The notes: generated by a model not told the origin, from the sequence alone. A stretch of DNA of 64,000 nucleotides from Arcanobacterium_A bovis (GCF_042655305.1 NZ_JBHSLR010000009.1); one strand, 5' to 3'. Positions 1-9,326 are shown, counted from the stretch's first letter. Made by a program: numbers and translations.

Positions 1-964
1 TAAGCAGCTCAGACGTATCGATATGTTTCGACGTCAAACCGGCACGTAGTACATTGTCCGAATTCGCCATCACTTCCACTCCGAAACCAGACAAATATGC
101 ATGTACGGTGCCAACTGGAATAAACAGGGCTTCACCAGGATGCAGATTAACCGGATTGAGTAGGAGGGATGCCACCACACCGGGATCCTCGGGATAGCTA
201 CGCGCGAGTCGCGCCACGATCGCATCTGCACGAGCCGACGGCGATTCTTCTGGACGACGACGCGCGCAAGCTGCCACAACATCAGCCACATCAGCAGGGC
301 TGGGGCGAGTTTCTTCCCCTAACAGATACGAAAATGCCTGCCGCACACCCACAGAATTGGGATTATCCGAGATAAGTTTGAACAAATGCCGCGTAACCGG
401 CGTACCCAGACCACTCAAAACACCCATGATGCGTCGCGGTGCACGAAAACCTACTAATGCCTCAAAATCCGTGAGCGCATAGACGAGTTCCGGTTTATGA
501 CGCCGATCGCGATAACTCCTATTGGGAGCAAAGCGCTCAATTCCAGCAGCATTTTCCCTGTCAAAGCCCGCAATTGCCTGCACCCGCGAAGGATGAACTT
601 GCAAGGATAGCGGCTGCGCGGGCGCAATCAATTTCAGCAGAAACGGAAGGCGCTCTCCGAGCTGTCGCACGACGTCGTCGCCCAAATACTCCTGTGGATC
701 ACTAGCGATGTATTCGTTGAGGAACAGTTCCGACGTATGTTTCTGCGCAGCTTGTAGCGGCGCGGTGCCCTCACGAACGCGCATCTCGTCAACGACGACG
801 CCGGGTGCGCCCGTATCGCGCGTAATCAGCGCGGGCGCGCCAACATGCGCACCCCACCACAGCTCAGCAATCGGTTTGCCAGCAGGTTCATATCCGAAAA
901 ACTCTGGAATGACCCGCGTTGATCCCCACGAGTAATCACGGATTCGCCCTTGTAACCGCTCCAC
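1..964 (-). CDS. manA: Mannose-6-phosphate isomerase, class I (3' part cut by window edge)
   Basis: Interconverts mannose-6-phosphate and fructose-6-phosphate in the cytoplasm, feeding GDP-mannose and cell-envelope glycan synthesis. About 321 codons lie in the window; the C-terminus runs off base 1. Visible type I PMI features are the N-terminal IRDYSWGS block, the metal-site segment with Gln and His (QPLSLQVHPSR), HKPELVYAL, and the later PVGTVHAYLSG block with another metal-binding His. The only usable start is GTG at 964, because an in-frame TGA lies 12 nt upstream of it; a GGATGG stretch lies just before it. It is the last gene of a minus-strand run after DUF3027, about 50 bp away. Identification is secure from the motif series; the start is slightly less sure. 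Confidence 0.93.
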   Translation of the reverse strand, partial: MERLQGRIRDYSWGSTRVIPEFFGYEPAGKPIAELWWGAHVGAPALITRDTGAPGVVVDEMRVREGTAPLQAAQKHTSELFLNEYIASDPQEYLGDDVVRQLGERLPFLLKLIAPAQPLSLQVHPSRVQAIAGFDRENAAGIERFAPNRSYRDRRHKPELVYALTDFEALVGFRAPRRIMGVLSGLGTPVTRHLFKLISDNPNSVGVRQAFSYLLGEETRPSPADVADVVAACARRRPEESPSARADAIVARLARSYPEDPGVVASLLLNPVNLHPGEALFIPVGTVHAYLSGFGVEVMANSDNVLRAGLTSKHIDTSELL

Positions 965-1015
965 TAATCCATCCGTTCAACTGCGCATATACCGGTTCAA
1001 CCGACAAAGAAATCT

Positions 1016-1807
1016 CTATTGGTCAGTTTTTACTTCAATATCAAGCTCGTCAATAACGGGTTTTGGCTGATCCCACAACGACTGCGCCTTCTTCGTGTCA
1101 GTTTCGGAGTGTGCGCCGCATCCATGATCGAGCGACACTACACGCCCATCAAAAGGCGACCACTCGTTGGCGCAAACGCCGAAAAGTTGGCGAGCTGATC
1201 CGTCCATCTTCATAAAGAAACCGCACGAGGCACATTGCGCCTGTGCATCGCGAGTTCCCTGGTTGCGAGGTCCAGAATCAGAGCGATACCAGCGGCGGAA
1301 TGCTGCGGCACGTCCGGCGTCAGACAAAACGCGAGCACGACCCAGTCCCACCTCCCACTGCACCGCCGCATCAGCATCGACGCCTGTTTCCTCGTAGCCC
1401 TGCATGAGATCGAAATCGTAGGCCTGCAAACGCGCGTCGTCCGGCTTGTACGGAAGCCGATCTGACGGCCCAATATCGGCAGGTGAGAGCCTATCTGCCC
1501 AAGGAATCCACTCCGGAGCTAAGAGTGCATCTTCGCCCGGACGAAGCGAAACTTCGCTGATCGTAATATCGTTTTTCCGAGGAGCACGCGAGAGCGTTAC
1601 CGTCCAAAACCAGCCACGATACCCAGGCATGAGGCACACGAATGCGTGGGTAACAACCCGCTCACCTTCTTGCACAAGACCAGCGTGATCGCCGATGTGT
1701 TTTTCTTGTGTAATGTCGAAAAGAGCTTCCCGAGCTGCATCAATTGCCTGGGCGAGAATCTTTTCTTTTGTGAGCTTCTGGCGTGGATAGATACGGTTCT
1801 CAGACAT
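1016..1807 (-). CDS. DUF3027 family protein
   Basis: A 263-residue protein that matches the actinobacterial DUF3027 family in its overall pattern; no biochemical function is established. The centre carries the conserved MPGYRGWFWTVTLSRAPR segment and a DALLAPEWIPWADRL block. The C-terminus has a Cys-x2-Cys pair (CASCGF) followed about 20 residues later by a Cys and then an HGCG motif, which could bind zinc (inference). The ATG overlaps the last bases of the upstream cold-shock gene, so the two are probably translated together. The pairing of a cold-shock-domain protein with DUF3027 hints at a nucleic-acid-related role, but that is inferred from position only. Confidence 0.85.
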   Translation of the reverse strand: MSENRIYPRQKLTKEKILAQAIDAAREALFDITQEKHIGDHAGLVQEGERVVTHAFVCLMPGYRGWFWTVTLSRAPRKNDITISEVSLRPGEDALLAPEWIPWADRLSPADIGPSDRLPYKPDDARLQAYDFDLMQGYEETGVDADAAVQWEVGLGRARVLSDAGRAAAFRRWYRSDSGPRNQGTRDAQAQCASCGFFMKMDGSARQLFGVCANEWSPFDGRVVSLDHGCGAHSETDTKKAQSLWDQPKPVIDELDIEVKTDQ

Positions 1808-2174
1808 CGAAATCCTCTGCTAAAGCACGCAAGGCCTGTGCAATACGTGGGCCTCCATCGGGGTAGCGTCCACGGTGCAATTGAGTCGAAGCGTGATCGA
1901 GAATTTTGATGAGATCCTCAATGAGCGGCACGATCTCTTCAGGCGAACGGCGATTCTTTTCGGCCAAAGACTCTTCTTTACGAATCACTGATACCTGCAA
2001 TGCTGCAGCTCCACGGCGCGTTTCGCCGATTCCATACTCAACACGCATCCCTGGACGCAAACGCGTTCCCAAAGGAACTGAGGTTCCCGGGAGGTAAACT
2101 TCGTTTCCGTCGTCGCCCGTAATGAAACCAAAGCCCTTATTCTCGTCAAAGAACTTCACTTTTCCAGTAGGCAC
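1800..2174 (-). CDS. Cold-shock-domain protein with C-terminal extension
   Basis: 124 residues. The first ~65 form a cold-shock domain (PTGKVKFFDENKGFGFI) with an intact RNP1-like KGFGFI. The RNP2 position reads EVYLPGTSV instead of the usual VFVH, so single-stranded nucleic-acid binding may be altered. The last ~60 residues are a helical, charged extension (EEIVPLIEDLIKILDHA) absent from standard 67-residue CspA proteins but common in actinobacterial homologues of about 125 residues. Start chosen: GTG at 2174, with GGAG seven bases upstream; the longer ATG-start reading begins within the upstream region without such a site. It overlaps the DUF3027 gene by 8 nt. Confidence 0.87.
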   Translation of the reverse strand: MPTGKVKFFDENKGFGFITGDDGNEVYLPGTSVPLGTRLRPGMRVEYGIGETRRGAAALQVSVIRKEESLAEKNRRSPEEIVPLIEDLIKILDHASTQLHRGRYPDGGPRIAQALRALAEDFDV

Positions 2175-2428
2175 AGCAATTCTCCATTTTCTTGCAGTTA
2201 GACTGCTCATTCAATACATATCATTCACGTTTGGTCTGAACTACTCCCATTATGACACCTTTCGGTGCTAGACCCTAGCTATCAGACCAGTCTCACTAAT
2301 GTACAGCATCTATGCAAAAAAGATAAGCCGGAAAGGCGAGGCGCACGCCGCAACGCCAAAATCGCTCTTAGCGTGAAGATTCAAGCATCGGCACGCATTT
2401 TTGGCGGCGGCGCTTGGTAGGATGAGAA

Positions 2429-4399
2429 ATGAGTCAAACGCTCGATTTACTGCCCTATCAAGGATGTGACTTTTTGAAGCTATCACAGAAAATCACCGCC
2501 GTCGCTGGTCTGTGTTGTGCATTCCTCGCGATTCCCAACGCGGCTTATGCCGATGACCCATTGGCATTGGACTCGAATTTTCAAGACCTTGCTCAGGTGG
2601 CGAATAACGACGCCGATATTCTGAGCACGCTGAATAAAGTTCCTGGTAAAGACTTGTGGATTGTGGTTGTCAAGGACTTTTCAGGGATGGATGCTCAAGA
2701 GTGGGCTCATCAGACCTTCATAAAGTCCAAGCTGCAAAAATATGACTCTCTCATTGCTATTTCCGTGGGATCGTCTGAACTGGGAGCTTATTCGGGTGGA
2801 GCTGGGCTCACCAAAGCGCAGTTGAAAGAAGCAACTACTAAGTCTGTGCTTGCCAATTTCCACGAGGGCAAATGGGATGAAGGCCTGCAAGAGCTAGCAG
2901 ATAATGGACTCACCTTGGCGAGTGGAAAATCGCTTGGAAATGGTGGCGTCTTAGGAACCGGAGCTTTGATAGGTGGCGCTCTCGTTGTGGGCGGAGGCAT
3001 CTATGCCGTTTCACGGAGAAAGCGGAAGCAAACTGCCGCAGCTCAAGCTGAAGACCTCGCTAAACTCTCCCAGCGAGCGTCGGCTGAGCTGCTCAAAACG
3101 GACGACGACGTTCGGTCCGCAGCGGCCGAACTTGAGTTTGCTCGTGCCGAGTTTGGTACCGAAGCCACCAAAGACTTCGAGAGCGTATTGGTGCAGGCAC
3201 AAGCTGCTATGCAGCGCGCATTTGCGATTCGTACCACCCTTGACGACCCAGATCCCGAAACTCCTGCCGAACAGTATGCAATGAATACGGAAATCTTGCA
3301 GCTGGTTGAGCAGGCACGAGCAAACCTTGATAGCCAAAAGCAGAGTTTTTCACAATTGCGTAATTTAGCAGCGCGAGTGGAAGAGAAATTGGCAGAGATC
3401 AACACCCGCGCCCAAGAAATTTCGGAACAACTCCCGCTGGTCAGAACCAAGCTCGATAATCTCGCTTTGAATTACAGTGCTTCCTTATTAACGGCGATGC
3501 GCACTTATCCCGAACAGATTACTACGCTCCTCGAGAGCGTATCTGAAACTGCGCAGCAAGCTCAGAGTCAGATCGCTGCAGGTAAGAAGAACTCCGCAGT
3601 TCCATACGTGCAACTTGCCGAAGCCACGGTGAATCAAGCGGCTGCGATGATAAAGCGGATTGACGATGCGCCTGCACTTCTTGGGCAAGCTCAAGAGCGT
3701 TTCCAGGCAAATATTAAGTCCTTGAGCTCCGATGTTTCGGATGCGGATCGGCTTGGCGGCGGCGATGCGCGTATTACTGCTGCCAAAGCAAAAGCTCAAG
3801 CGGTTTTAGCGAAGGCTCAAAGCGGTGGAAATCTCGACCTCCTTGCACTTAACGAAGAACTCCAAAGTGCTGAAGCAGAAATTGACCTTGCGCTCATGGA
3901 AGTGCGCGAAGCAGAGGAAAACCACAATCGATTAGCTGCTCACGTGGCTACGGTACGTGCACAAGCACAGGCTTCAATTGATGCAGCTGAGGACTTCATC
4001 AATATGTATCGAGCCGGAGTCGATCACACCGCACGCACCCATCTCGCTCGTGCAAAAGAGATCATGATTCAAAGCCAGAACAACAGCGAGCCTTTCGAGC
4101 AACAGCTTGCCGAACTTGAACAAGCGCGTGATCTGGCAACTCGCGCTTTGCAAGTGGCGCAAAACAGCGTGGAGTCTTTCAATGGCGGCGGATTTGGACC
4201 AGACGGATTTGGCGGCGGACGCTCGATGGGCGGCGGAAATTTCCTTGCTGGCATGATTCTCGGTTCAATTCTCAACGGACACTCCAATAATGGCGGAGGG
4301 TTCGGTTCAGGCGGATTTGGTGGAGGAAACATCGACTTCGGAGGAGGGGGAGATTTCGATTTCGGAGGAGACGGCGGCGGTTTCCGCGAGGGCTTCTAA
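2429..4399 (+). CDS. TPM-domain membrane protein with coiled-coil and Gly-rich tail
   Basis: 656 residues. A hydrophobic signal segment (about 18-42, ending NAAYA) precedes a TPM domain (about 45-165, with DLWIVVVKDFSGM and SVGSSELGAYSG). A Gly/Ala-rich transmembrane helix follows (about 173-195) with a basic RRKRK stop-transfer. Then comes a ~370-residue Ala/Gln/Glu-rich helical region, very likely coiled coil in the cytoplasm, and a C-terminal tail of GGGFG-type repeats (about 578-656). TPM proteins of this layout often sit beside PspA, as here (120 bp to the next gene, same strand), which suggests a role in membrane stress. AGGATGAG lies just before the ATG. The precise activity is unknown. 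Confidence 0.85.
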   Translation: MSQTLDLLPYQGCDFLKLSQKITAVAGLCCAFLAIPNAAYADDPLALDSNFQDLAQVANNDADILSTLNKVPGKDLWIVVVKDFSGMDAQEWAHQTFIKSKLQKYDSLIAISVGSSELGAYSGGAGLTKAQLKEATTKSVLANFHEGKWDEGLQELADNGLTLASGKSLGNGGVLGTGALIGGALVVGGGIYAVSRRKRKQTAAAQAEDLAKLSQRASAELLKTDDDVRSAAAELEFARAEFGTEATKDFESVLVQAQAAMQRAFAIRTTLDDPDPETPAEQYAMNTEILQLVEQARANLDSQKQSFSQLRNLAARVEEKLAEINTRAQEISEQLPLVRTKLDNLALNYSASLLTAMRTYPEQITTLLESVSETAQQAQSQIAAGKKNSAVPYVQLAEATVNQAAAMIKRIDDAPALLGQAQERFQANIKSLSSDVSDADRLGGGDARITAAKAKAQAVLAKAQSGGNLDLLALNEELQSAEAEIDLALMEVREAEENHNRLAAHVATVRAQAQASIDAAEDFINMYRAGVDHTARTHLARAKEIMIQSQNNSEPFEQQLAELEQARDLATRALQVAQNSVESFNGGGFGPDGFGGGRSMGGGNFLAGMILGSILNGHSNNGGGFGSGGFGGGNIDFGGGGDFDFGGDGGGFREGF

Positions 4400-4518
4400 T
4401 ATCTGAATTACCCAATGACGGCGAGTCAAGCTAGGAGCATATTTGACCTGCCCGTGCACATACAAGCAATTAATATAAACATTAGGTACTCAAACGTACG
4501 CAGAGAAAGGTACATTCC

Positions 4519-5274
4519 ATGGCGGAAAAACAATCGATCTTAGGGCGAATTAGCCAACTCGCAAAGGCAAATATCAATGCACTGCTTGATCGCGCCGAGG
4601 ATCCACAAAAGATGCTAGACCAGATGGTTCGCGATTACACCAACTCCATCTCCGAAGCTGAAGATGCCGTGGCGGTAACTGTCGGAAACCTCCGTCTTGC
4701 ACAAGCGGATTACAACGAAGACATCGAGTCCGCACGTGAGTGGGGGCAGAAGGCAGCTGCTGCAGTTGCTAAAGCAAAAGAAATGACCGCTGCCGGTAAC
4801 ACGGAAGGCGCAGTAAAATTCAATAATTTGGCGAAGGTTGCTCTTGAGCGTCAGATTCAGGCTGAGCAAGAAGCTCGTACCGCAGAGCCAATCATCGCTT
4901 CCCAAGAAGAGGTTGTTGCCAAGCTCAAAGACGGCTTGAACATGATGCGTTCGAAGCTTGACCAACTGAAGTCAAAGCGCGACCAGCTTGTTGCTCGCAA
5001 GAAGTCGGTTGACGCTCAGAATCAAGTGCACGATGCACTCGGATCAATCAACGTTCTCGATCCAACATCTGAACTTGGCCGCTTTGAGGATAAGATTCGC
5101 CGCGAAGAAGCCCTTGCTGCTGGCCGAGCTGAGGTATCGGCGTCTTCCCTCGAGGATCAATTCGCTGAGCTTGAAGATTTCTCGAATAGTGCTGAGATTG
5201 AAGCGCGTCTTGCCGCACTGCAATCAGGCAATGATGCTCCACAAATCGAAGGAAAAGAATTTACTAAGTACTAA
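4519..5274 (+). CDS. pspA: PspA/IM30 family protein
   Basis: 251 residues, predicted almost wholly alpha-helical. The N-terminal amphipathic stretch (ILGRISQLAKANINALLDRAEDPQKMLDQMVRDY) is diagnostic of PspA/IM30/Vipp1. These ESCRT-III-related proteins bind stressed membranes and oligomerise into rods or rings. Central heptad-like segments (KDGLNMMRSKLDQLKSKRDQLVARK) match helices 2-3 of the family. AAAGG lies eight bases upstream of the ATG. It follows the TPM protein gene and precedes an NYN-domain gene; the hairpin at 5295-5331 probably ends the transcript. With the TPM gene it forms a likely envelope-stress unit. No PspB/PspC-type partner or PspF-like regulator is visible nearby. Confidence 0.93.
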   Translation: MAEKQSILGRISQLAKANINALLDRAEDPQKMLDQMVRDYTNSISEAEDAVAVTVGNLRLAQADYNEDIESAREWGQKAAAAVAKAKEMTAAGNTEGAVKFNNLAKVALERQIQAEQEARTAEPIIASQEEVVAKLKDGLNMMRSKLDQLKSKRDQLVARKKSVDAQNQVHDALGSINVLDPTSELGRFEDKIRREEALAAGRAEVSASSLEDQFAELEDFSNSAEIEARLAALQSGNDAPQIEGKEFTKY

Positions 5275-5294
5275 ACTTGAACAATTCTTGACCT

Positions 5295-5331
5295 CTTGGG
5301 GGCGTGCAGATGAGATCGGCACGCCCCCAAG
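5295..5331 (+). terminator. Perfect 13-bp hairpin after pspA
   Basis: The arms at 5295-5307 and 5319-5331 are perfectly complementary (CTTGGGGGCGTGC and its reverse complement) around an 11-nt loop. No run of T follows. Its position 20 bp after the pspA stop and before the next promoter suggests a terminator. Confidence 0.65.
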
Positions 5332-5356
5332 CCAATTTAGCACTACACTAGTAGAT

Positions 5357-6166
5357 ATGAATCCAATTTATTTTCTTATTGATGGTGAAAATATTGATGC
5401 CACACTCGGCGTAAATATCCTTAAGCATTTTCCACGAGCCGATGAGCGCCCTCGCTGGGATCGCGTGCTTAAATTTCATCCGTGGGCTGGCCGAAACTGT
5501 CCAGCATTAGCTCAATGCCCCGCATTTGACGGATCTGACAACGAATCACAAGAATCTGATTCCCAGCAAAGCACCACCGAACGCTCCTGCTCCGGGGAAG
5601 GAACCTCGGCACAGGCTTCGGCTACTCGCCCAGTTCCACACCCAGGTACTTTCACTGCAACAAATGCTGGCGAACAGGCACATCACACCACTTCAACCGA
5701 CGTAAATTCTGCCGATGCAGTTAATAACAGTGAAGAACAAACTGCCAAGACAAACGGCCTTTTCTTCCTCAATGCTTCACAGCGCACGGCCATGACCTTC
5801 GTACAAGCACTGCTTGCCATCGGCTGGAATCCAGTCCTACTCACCTCGGAAAATCCAGAGTTGAAGATTGTTGATATGGGAATCCAGCGCACTCTTGACG
5901 CCATTGCGCAAGATCGCCCTGGTGCCGACGTCGTACTTGCTTCGCACGACGTGGACTACCTGCCCCAAATCGAAAGACTCCTCGATCGTGGCCACCGCGT
6001 AGCAATTATCTGTTTCCGCGAATACTTGGCAACGTCACTTGCTGAACTCGAAGATCGCGGCCTAGAGATTATCGACCTTGAATATGACGTTCAAGCATTC
6101 AATGTTCCACTTTCGCGAGTTTCGCCAATCGAAATTGACGAATTTGATCCCTATCAATTCATCTAA
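5357..6166 (+). CDS. NYN/PIN-like nuclease-domain protein
   Basis: 269 residues. The N-terminus (YFLIDGENIDATLG) and the C-terminal half (ADVVLASHDVDYLPQIERLLDRGHRVAIICFREYL) match NYN domains, which share the PIN-type acidic metal site. The Asp of LIDGEN and the SHDVDY pair are candidate catalytic residues. Between them lies a ~90-residue Ser/Thr/Glu-rich, low-complexity insert (about 50-140). Start chosen: ATG at 5357. TACACT ends 7 nt upstream and there is no Shine-Dalgarno, so a leaderless mRNA is likely; a longer in-frame reading from 4988 overlaps pspA and is not credible. RNA cleavage activity is a family-level inference. Confidence 0.82.
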   Translation: MNPIYFLIDGENIDATLGVNILKHFPRADERPRWDRVLKFHPWAGRNCPALAQCPAFDGSDNESQESDSQQSTTERSCSGEGTSAQASATRPVPHPGTFTATNAGEQAHHTTSTDVNSADAVNNSEEQTAKTNGLFFLNASQRTAMTFVQALLAIGWNPVLLTSENPELKIVDMGIQRTLDAIAQDRPGADVVLASHDVDYLPQIERLLDRGHRVAIICFREYLATSLAELEDRGLEIIDLEYDVQAFNVPLSRVSPIEIDEFDPYQFI

Positions 6167-6288
6167 ATCGACATCGGGGTTAGGTGTGCCCGCCAAAACT
6201 AGCGGGCGCGCCCAACTCCACACCACACTCCCACACTTTTCCTTGAAACTCCCAGCGAACTTTCAGAAATGAAAGGGATACTACTACT

Positions 6289-7029
6289 ATGACGGGAAAT
6301 AAAGAACCTGAGGCACGTATCCTCGTTGTTGACGACGAACGCAATATCCGCGAGCTACTCTCGGTTTCCTTGCGCTTTGCAGGGTTTGCGGTGGAAGTTG
6401 CCCAAGACGGGCACGAAGCGCTAACGATTGAGTCCACTTTCGGAGCTGACCTCGTTGTTCTCGACATCATGTTGCCTGACATGGATGGCTTTGAAGTACT
6501 GCGCCGCCTACGCGAGCGCGAGCCCGATTTGCCCGTCTTATTCCTCACCGCAAAAGACGACGTACAAGACAAAATTCAAGGCCTCACAGTTGGCGGAGAC
6601 GACTACATCACGAAACCTTTCTCCCTTGAAGAAGTCGTGGCTCGCATTCGCGCCGTCTTGCGCCGCACTCACCCAACGGATACTGGCGAGTCAATAATCC
6701 GCTACCTCGATCTTGAGCTCAATGAAGATTCCTACGAAGTTCGTAGAGCAGGGCATGATATCGAGCTATCGCCAACGGAATTCAAACTGCTGCGCTACTT
6801 GATGATTAACAAAGAGCGCGTCGTTTCAAAAATTCAGATCCTCGACCACGTGTGGGAATACGATTGGCAAGGCGAAGTTTCCATTGTGGAATCTTACATC
6901 TCCTACCTGCGCCGAAAGATTGATTCGGCAGAATCACTGGGCATTACAGATCCCGCTGAAGCCGAAAAACTCGTGCCACTTATCCACACGAAACGCGGAA
7001 TTGGCTACGTGCTACGCGGCGGCAAATAA
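6289..7029 (+). CDS. OmpR/PhoB-family response regulator
   Basis: 246 residues: receiver domain (about 10-125) and winged-helix DNA-binding domain (about 145-243, ending HTKRGIGYVLRGG). The acidic pair is in LVVDDERN; the phosphoacceptor is Asp59 in VVLDIMLPDMDG; Thr87 and Lys109 complete the active site. The kinase gene follows 48 bp downstream on the same strand, so this is a two-component pair. It resembles the actinobacterial TcrA/TrcR/MprA branch, but I cannot assign an orthologue or signal from sequence alone. A short inverted repeat (6188-6193 with 6202-6207) precedes it and may separate it from the NYN gene. Confidence 0.92.
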   Translation: MTGNKEPEARILVVDDERNIRELLSVSLRFAGFAVEVAQDGHEALTIESTFGADLVVLDIMLPDMDGFEVLRRLREREPDLPVLFLTAKDDVQDKIQGLTVGGDDYITKPFSLEEVVARIRAVLRRTHPTDTGESIIRYLDLELNEDSYEVRRAGHDIELSPTEFKLLRYLMINKERVVSKIQILDHVWEYDWQGEVSIVESYISYLRRKIDSAESLGITDPAEAEKLVPLIHTKRGIGYVLRGGK

Positions 7030-7077
7030 CCGCTTATCCGCAACAAACCCGCAAAAACACAGAAGTAGTACCCGAAC

Positions 7078-8550
7078 GTGCGCACCGAACAGAAACTCAG
7101 ATTCTACAAGACGCTCTCTTGGCGTCTCGTTATCATATCTGTTGCGCTCATCAGCGCCGTCTTGGCAGCAGTGCTATTTCTCGTGGCAATGACGTTACGT
7201 GCTTACCTTATCGACGAAGTAGACAAATCCCTCGCGTCATCGGGCAAGCTTATTGCGAGTCAAACTGTTGAACAGCTCGTCAGCGGCTCACAAACACAAG
7301 TCCTTCCCTCGAACTTCTACATATACGTCAACCTCGATGGCTCAAGCCCTGTGGAAGTTATACACTCCCAAGTTCGCGATGATTCAGGCATTCCCGAACA
7401 TCCAGAACAACTTGCAGCAAAAGCTAGCAATCAACCACGTACCGTGCACGGAACTCGCCACGATATTGAATGGCGCACGATAACTGTTGAATTGCGCTCG
7501 CAACTCACTTCGCAATCGGCGGGCACCGTCGTCATCGCGCATCCTCTTACCTCAGTGCACATGGCAGTGGACAACCTCATTCACATGATGACGTTGGTAT
7601 CACTTGCCATTATTTTGCTCGGCGCACTACTTTCTTATCTGCTTGTGCAGCGCTCGCTGCGCCACCTACGCACAATTGAGCAGGCAACACACGCTGTTGC
7701 CGCTGGCGACCTCTCGACCCGTGTGCCGGATGCCTCCGAAGGAACCGAGATTGGCTTGCTGGGTGAATCGGTCAATGACATGCTCGGCAAAATCGAGCGC
7801 GCATTCAAGATCCAGCAAAAATCTGAACAAAATATGCGCCGTTTCGTTTCCGATGCCTCACATGAGCTGCGCACGCCGCTTGCCACGGTGCGTGGATATG
7901 CCGAGCTCTACCGGCTTGGCGGCGTACCGGAAGATGAAGTGGGCCGCGCTTTCGAACGAGTTGAATCTGAAGCAAGTCGCATGGGCGATCTGGTGGAAGA
8001 CCTCCTCCAGCTAGCACGCCTTGACGAAGGCCGACCACTCAACCTCACAAAAGTCGAGCTTGCAAGTATTGCCGAAAATGCCATTAGTGATTTCCACGCC
8101 AGAGCTCCCGAGCGAAACGCGAGCGTCATTGGACTAGACGGAACCGACGTCGAACCAGTGGTGGTGCTCGCCGATCAGAACCGCATTATCCAAGTGATCG
8201 CCAATCTGCTGAGCAATGCGCTCACTCATACCCCTGACGGTACAGCTGTTGAAGTGGCAGTGGGGATTTCCAAAGATACCTCACACGCCATTATCGAAGT
8301 CCGTGATCATGGCGACGGCATTGACGAGGAAAATCGTGAGCGCATCTTCGAGCGTTTCTTCCGAATCGACGATTCTCGCTGCCGCGATTCGGGTGGTTCA
8401 GGGCTTGGCCTCGCCATTGTTTCTGCGATCACCCAAGCTCACGGCGGTACTGCCAGCGTACACGAAACACCTGGTGGTGGGCTTACTGTGCAAATTTGCC
8501 TTCCAAATGTGGACGACGACGCAACGGCTCGCGCTCGTCTCGACGGCTAG
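7078..8550 (+). CDS. Two-component sensor histidine kinase
   Basis: 490 residues. Transmembrane helix 1 (about 17-40), an extracytoplasmic sensor region (about 41-165), transmembrane helix 2 (about 170-190), HAMP (about 190-243), dimerisation domain with phosphoacceptor His262 in VSDASHELRTPL, then the ATPase domain with N-box IANLLSNALTH, G1 VRDHGDGID and G2 GGSGLGLAIV. It starts at GTG 7078 with no clear Shine-Dalgarno, 48 bp after the response regulator, its presumed partner. The ligand of the ~125-residue sensor region is unknown. The stop codon lies within the first copy of a short repeat (see 8537-8614). Confidence 0.92.
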   Translation: MRTEQKLRFYKTLSWRLVIISVALISAVLAAVLFLVAMTLRAYLIDEVDKSLASSGKLIASQTVEQLVSGSQTQVLPSNFYIYVNLDGSSPVEVIHSQVRDDSGIPEHPEQLAAKASNQPRTVHGTRHDIEWRTITVELRSQLTSQSAGTVVIAHPLTSVHMAVDNLIHMMTLVSLAIILLGALLSYLLVQRSLRHLRTIEQATHAVAAGDLSTRVPDASEGTEIGLLGESVNDMLGKIERAFKIQQKSEQNMRRFVSDASHELRTPLATVRGYAELYRLGGVPEDEVGRAFERVESEASRMGDLVEDLLQLARLDEGRPLNLTKVELASIAENAISDFHARAPERNASVIGLDGTDVEPVVVLADQNRIIQVIANLLSNALTHTPDGTAVEVAVGISKDTSHAIIEVRDHGDGIDEENRERIFERFFRIDDSRCRDSGGSGLGLAIVSAITQAHGGTASVHETPGGGLTVQICLPNVDDDATARARLDG

Positions 8551-8614
8551 TTAGCTACGTCCTACGCTCTGTTTCGACAGCTAGTCAATCACGCCTTGTT
8601 TCGACGGCTAATCT
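8537..8614. repeat. Three degenerate ~15-bp direct repeats at a convergent gene junction
   Basis: The motif GTYTCGACRGCTARTY occurs at about 8537, 8571 and 8598 (spacings 34 and 27 bp). The first copy spans the histidine-kinase stop and the last touches the stop of the acyltransferase gene on the other strand. No hairpin terminator is visible at this junction. Function unknown. Confidence 0.6.
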
Positions 8615-9326
8615 AGCGAGTCATATCAGGATAAGCAGTACGTTGCTCGAGCATCGCTTCGATATAACAGCGCACCCGCCCAATGAAATCCTCAGCGCTT
8701 TCCTCTGGCTTCGCCTTCATCGGTTTGCCGATGTAGAGAGCGACATCCGGATGCCCCAAATGCGGAAGCACATTGCCCACTGGCATGGCTTCGTGACCGC
8801 CTTCGAGCGCAAGCGGCACAATTGGAACGTCCGTTTTTATTGCAAGCGCCGCAGCACCCGGCTTGAACTCGCCCAATTGCCCATCACGCGCGCGTGTTCC
8901 TTCGGGAAAAATCAGAATAGGGATGCCATCGCGCAACAAACGACCAGTCATTCCAGCAGCAGCGCCGGTGTGCGGCCCTGAAACTTTTCCTTTACGTTCA
9001 ATCGGGTAAGTATTGAAAAATACCGAGGTGAGCTTAGAGATCATCCGACGGCGATAGAAGTAGTCGGCCGCCGCACCCGTCGCCAAGTTCTCGGTCATGT
9101 GTTTTGGCAACAAAGAAAAGACCATCGGCGCATCGAGATGCGAAGAATGATTTCCGACCACAATGTAGGCACCCGTAAGGCCATCGACATTGTCAAAGCC
9201 CTCCACGTGCGGCTTCACAAAAGCTTTCACCACTGGGCGGGTCACGGTTTTGCGCACAAAATTGCGCATCTTCCGCTTGCTGTCGTCATGATAATCGTCG
9301 AGCGGATGAAGATTATTTTCAGTCAT
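8613..9326 (-). CDS. 1-acyl-glycerol-3-phosphate acyltransferase-like protein
   Basis: 237 residues of the PlsC/LPLAT family, which transfers acyl chains onto lysophospholipids at the inner face of the membrane. The catalytic HX4D motif is present (His60 and Asp65 in GNHSSHLDAP), as is the substrate-binding block FPEGTRARDG about 80 residues on, and a later VPIVPLALEG. It lacks a strong transmembrane helix, as in many actinobacterial members. The ATG overlaps the stop of the upstream SDR gene as ATGA, so the two are translationally coupled. Which acyl acceptor it uses cannot be read from sequence. Confidence 0.9.
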   Translation of the reverse strand: MTENNLHPLDDYHDDSKRKMRNFVRKTVTRPVVKAFVKPHVEGFDNVDGLTGAYIVVGNHSSHLDAPMVFSLLPKHMTENLATGAAADYFYRRRMISKLTSVFFNTYPIERKGKVSGPHTGAAAGMTGRLLRDGIPILIFPEGTRARDGQLGEFKPGAAALAIKTDVPIVPLALEGGHEAMPVGNVLPHLGHPDVALYIGKPMKAKPEESAEDFIGRVRCYIEAMLEQRTAYPDMTR

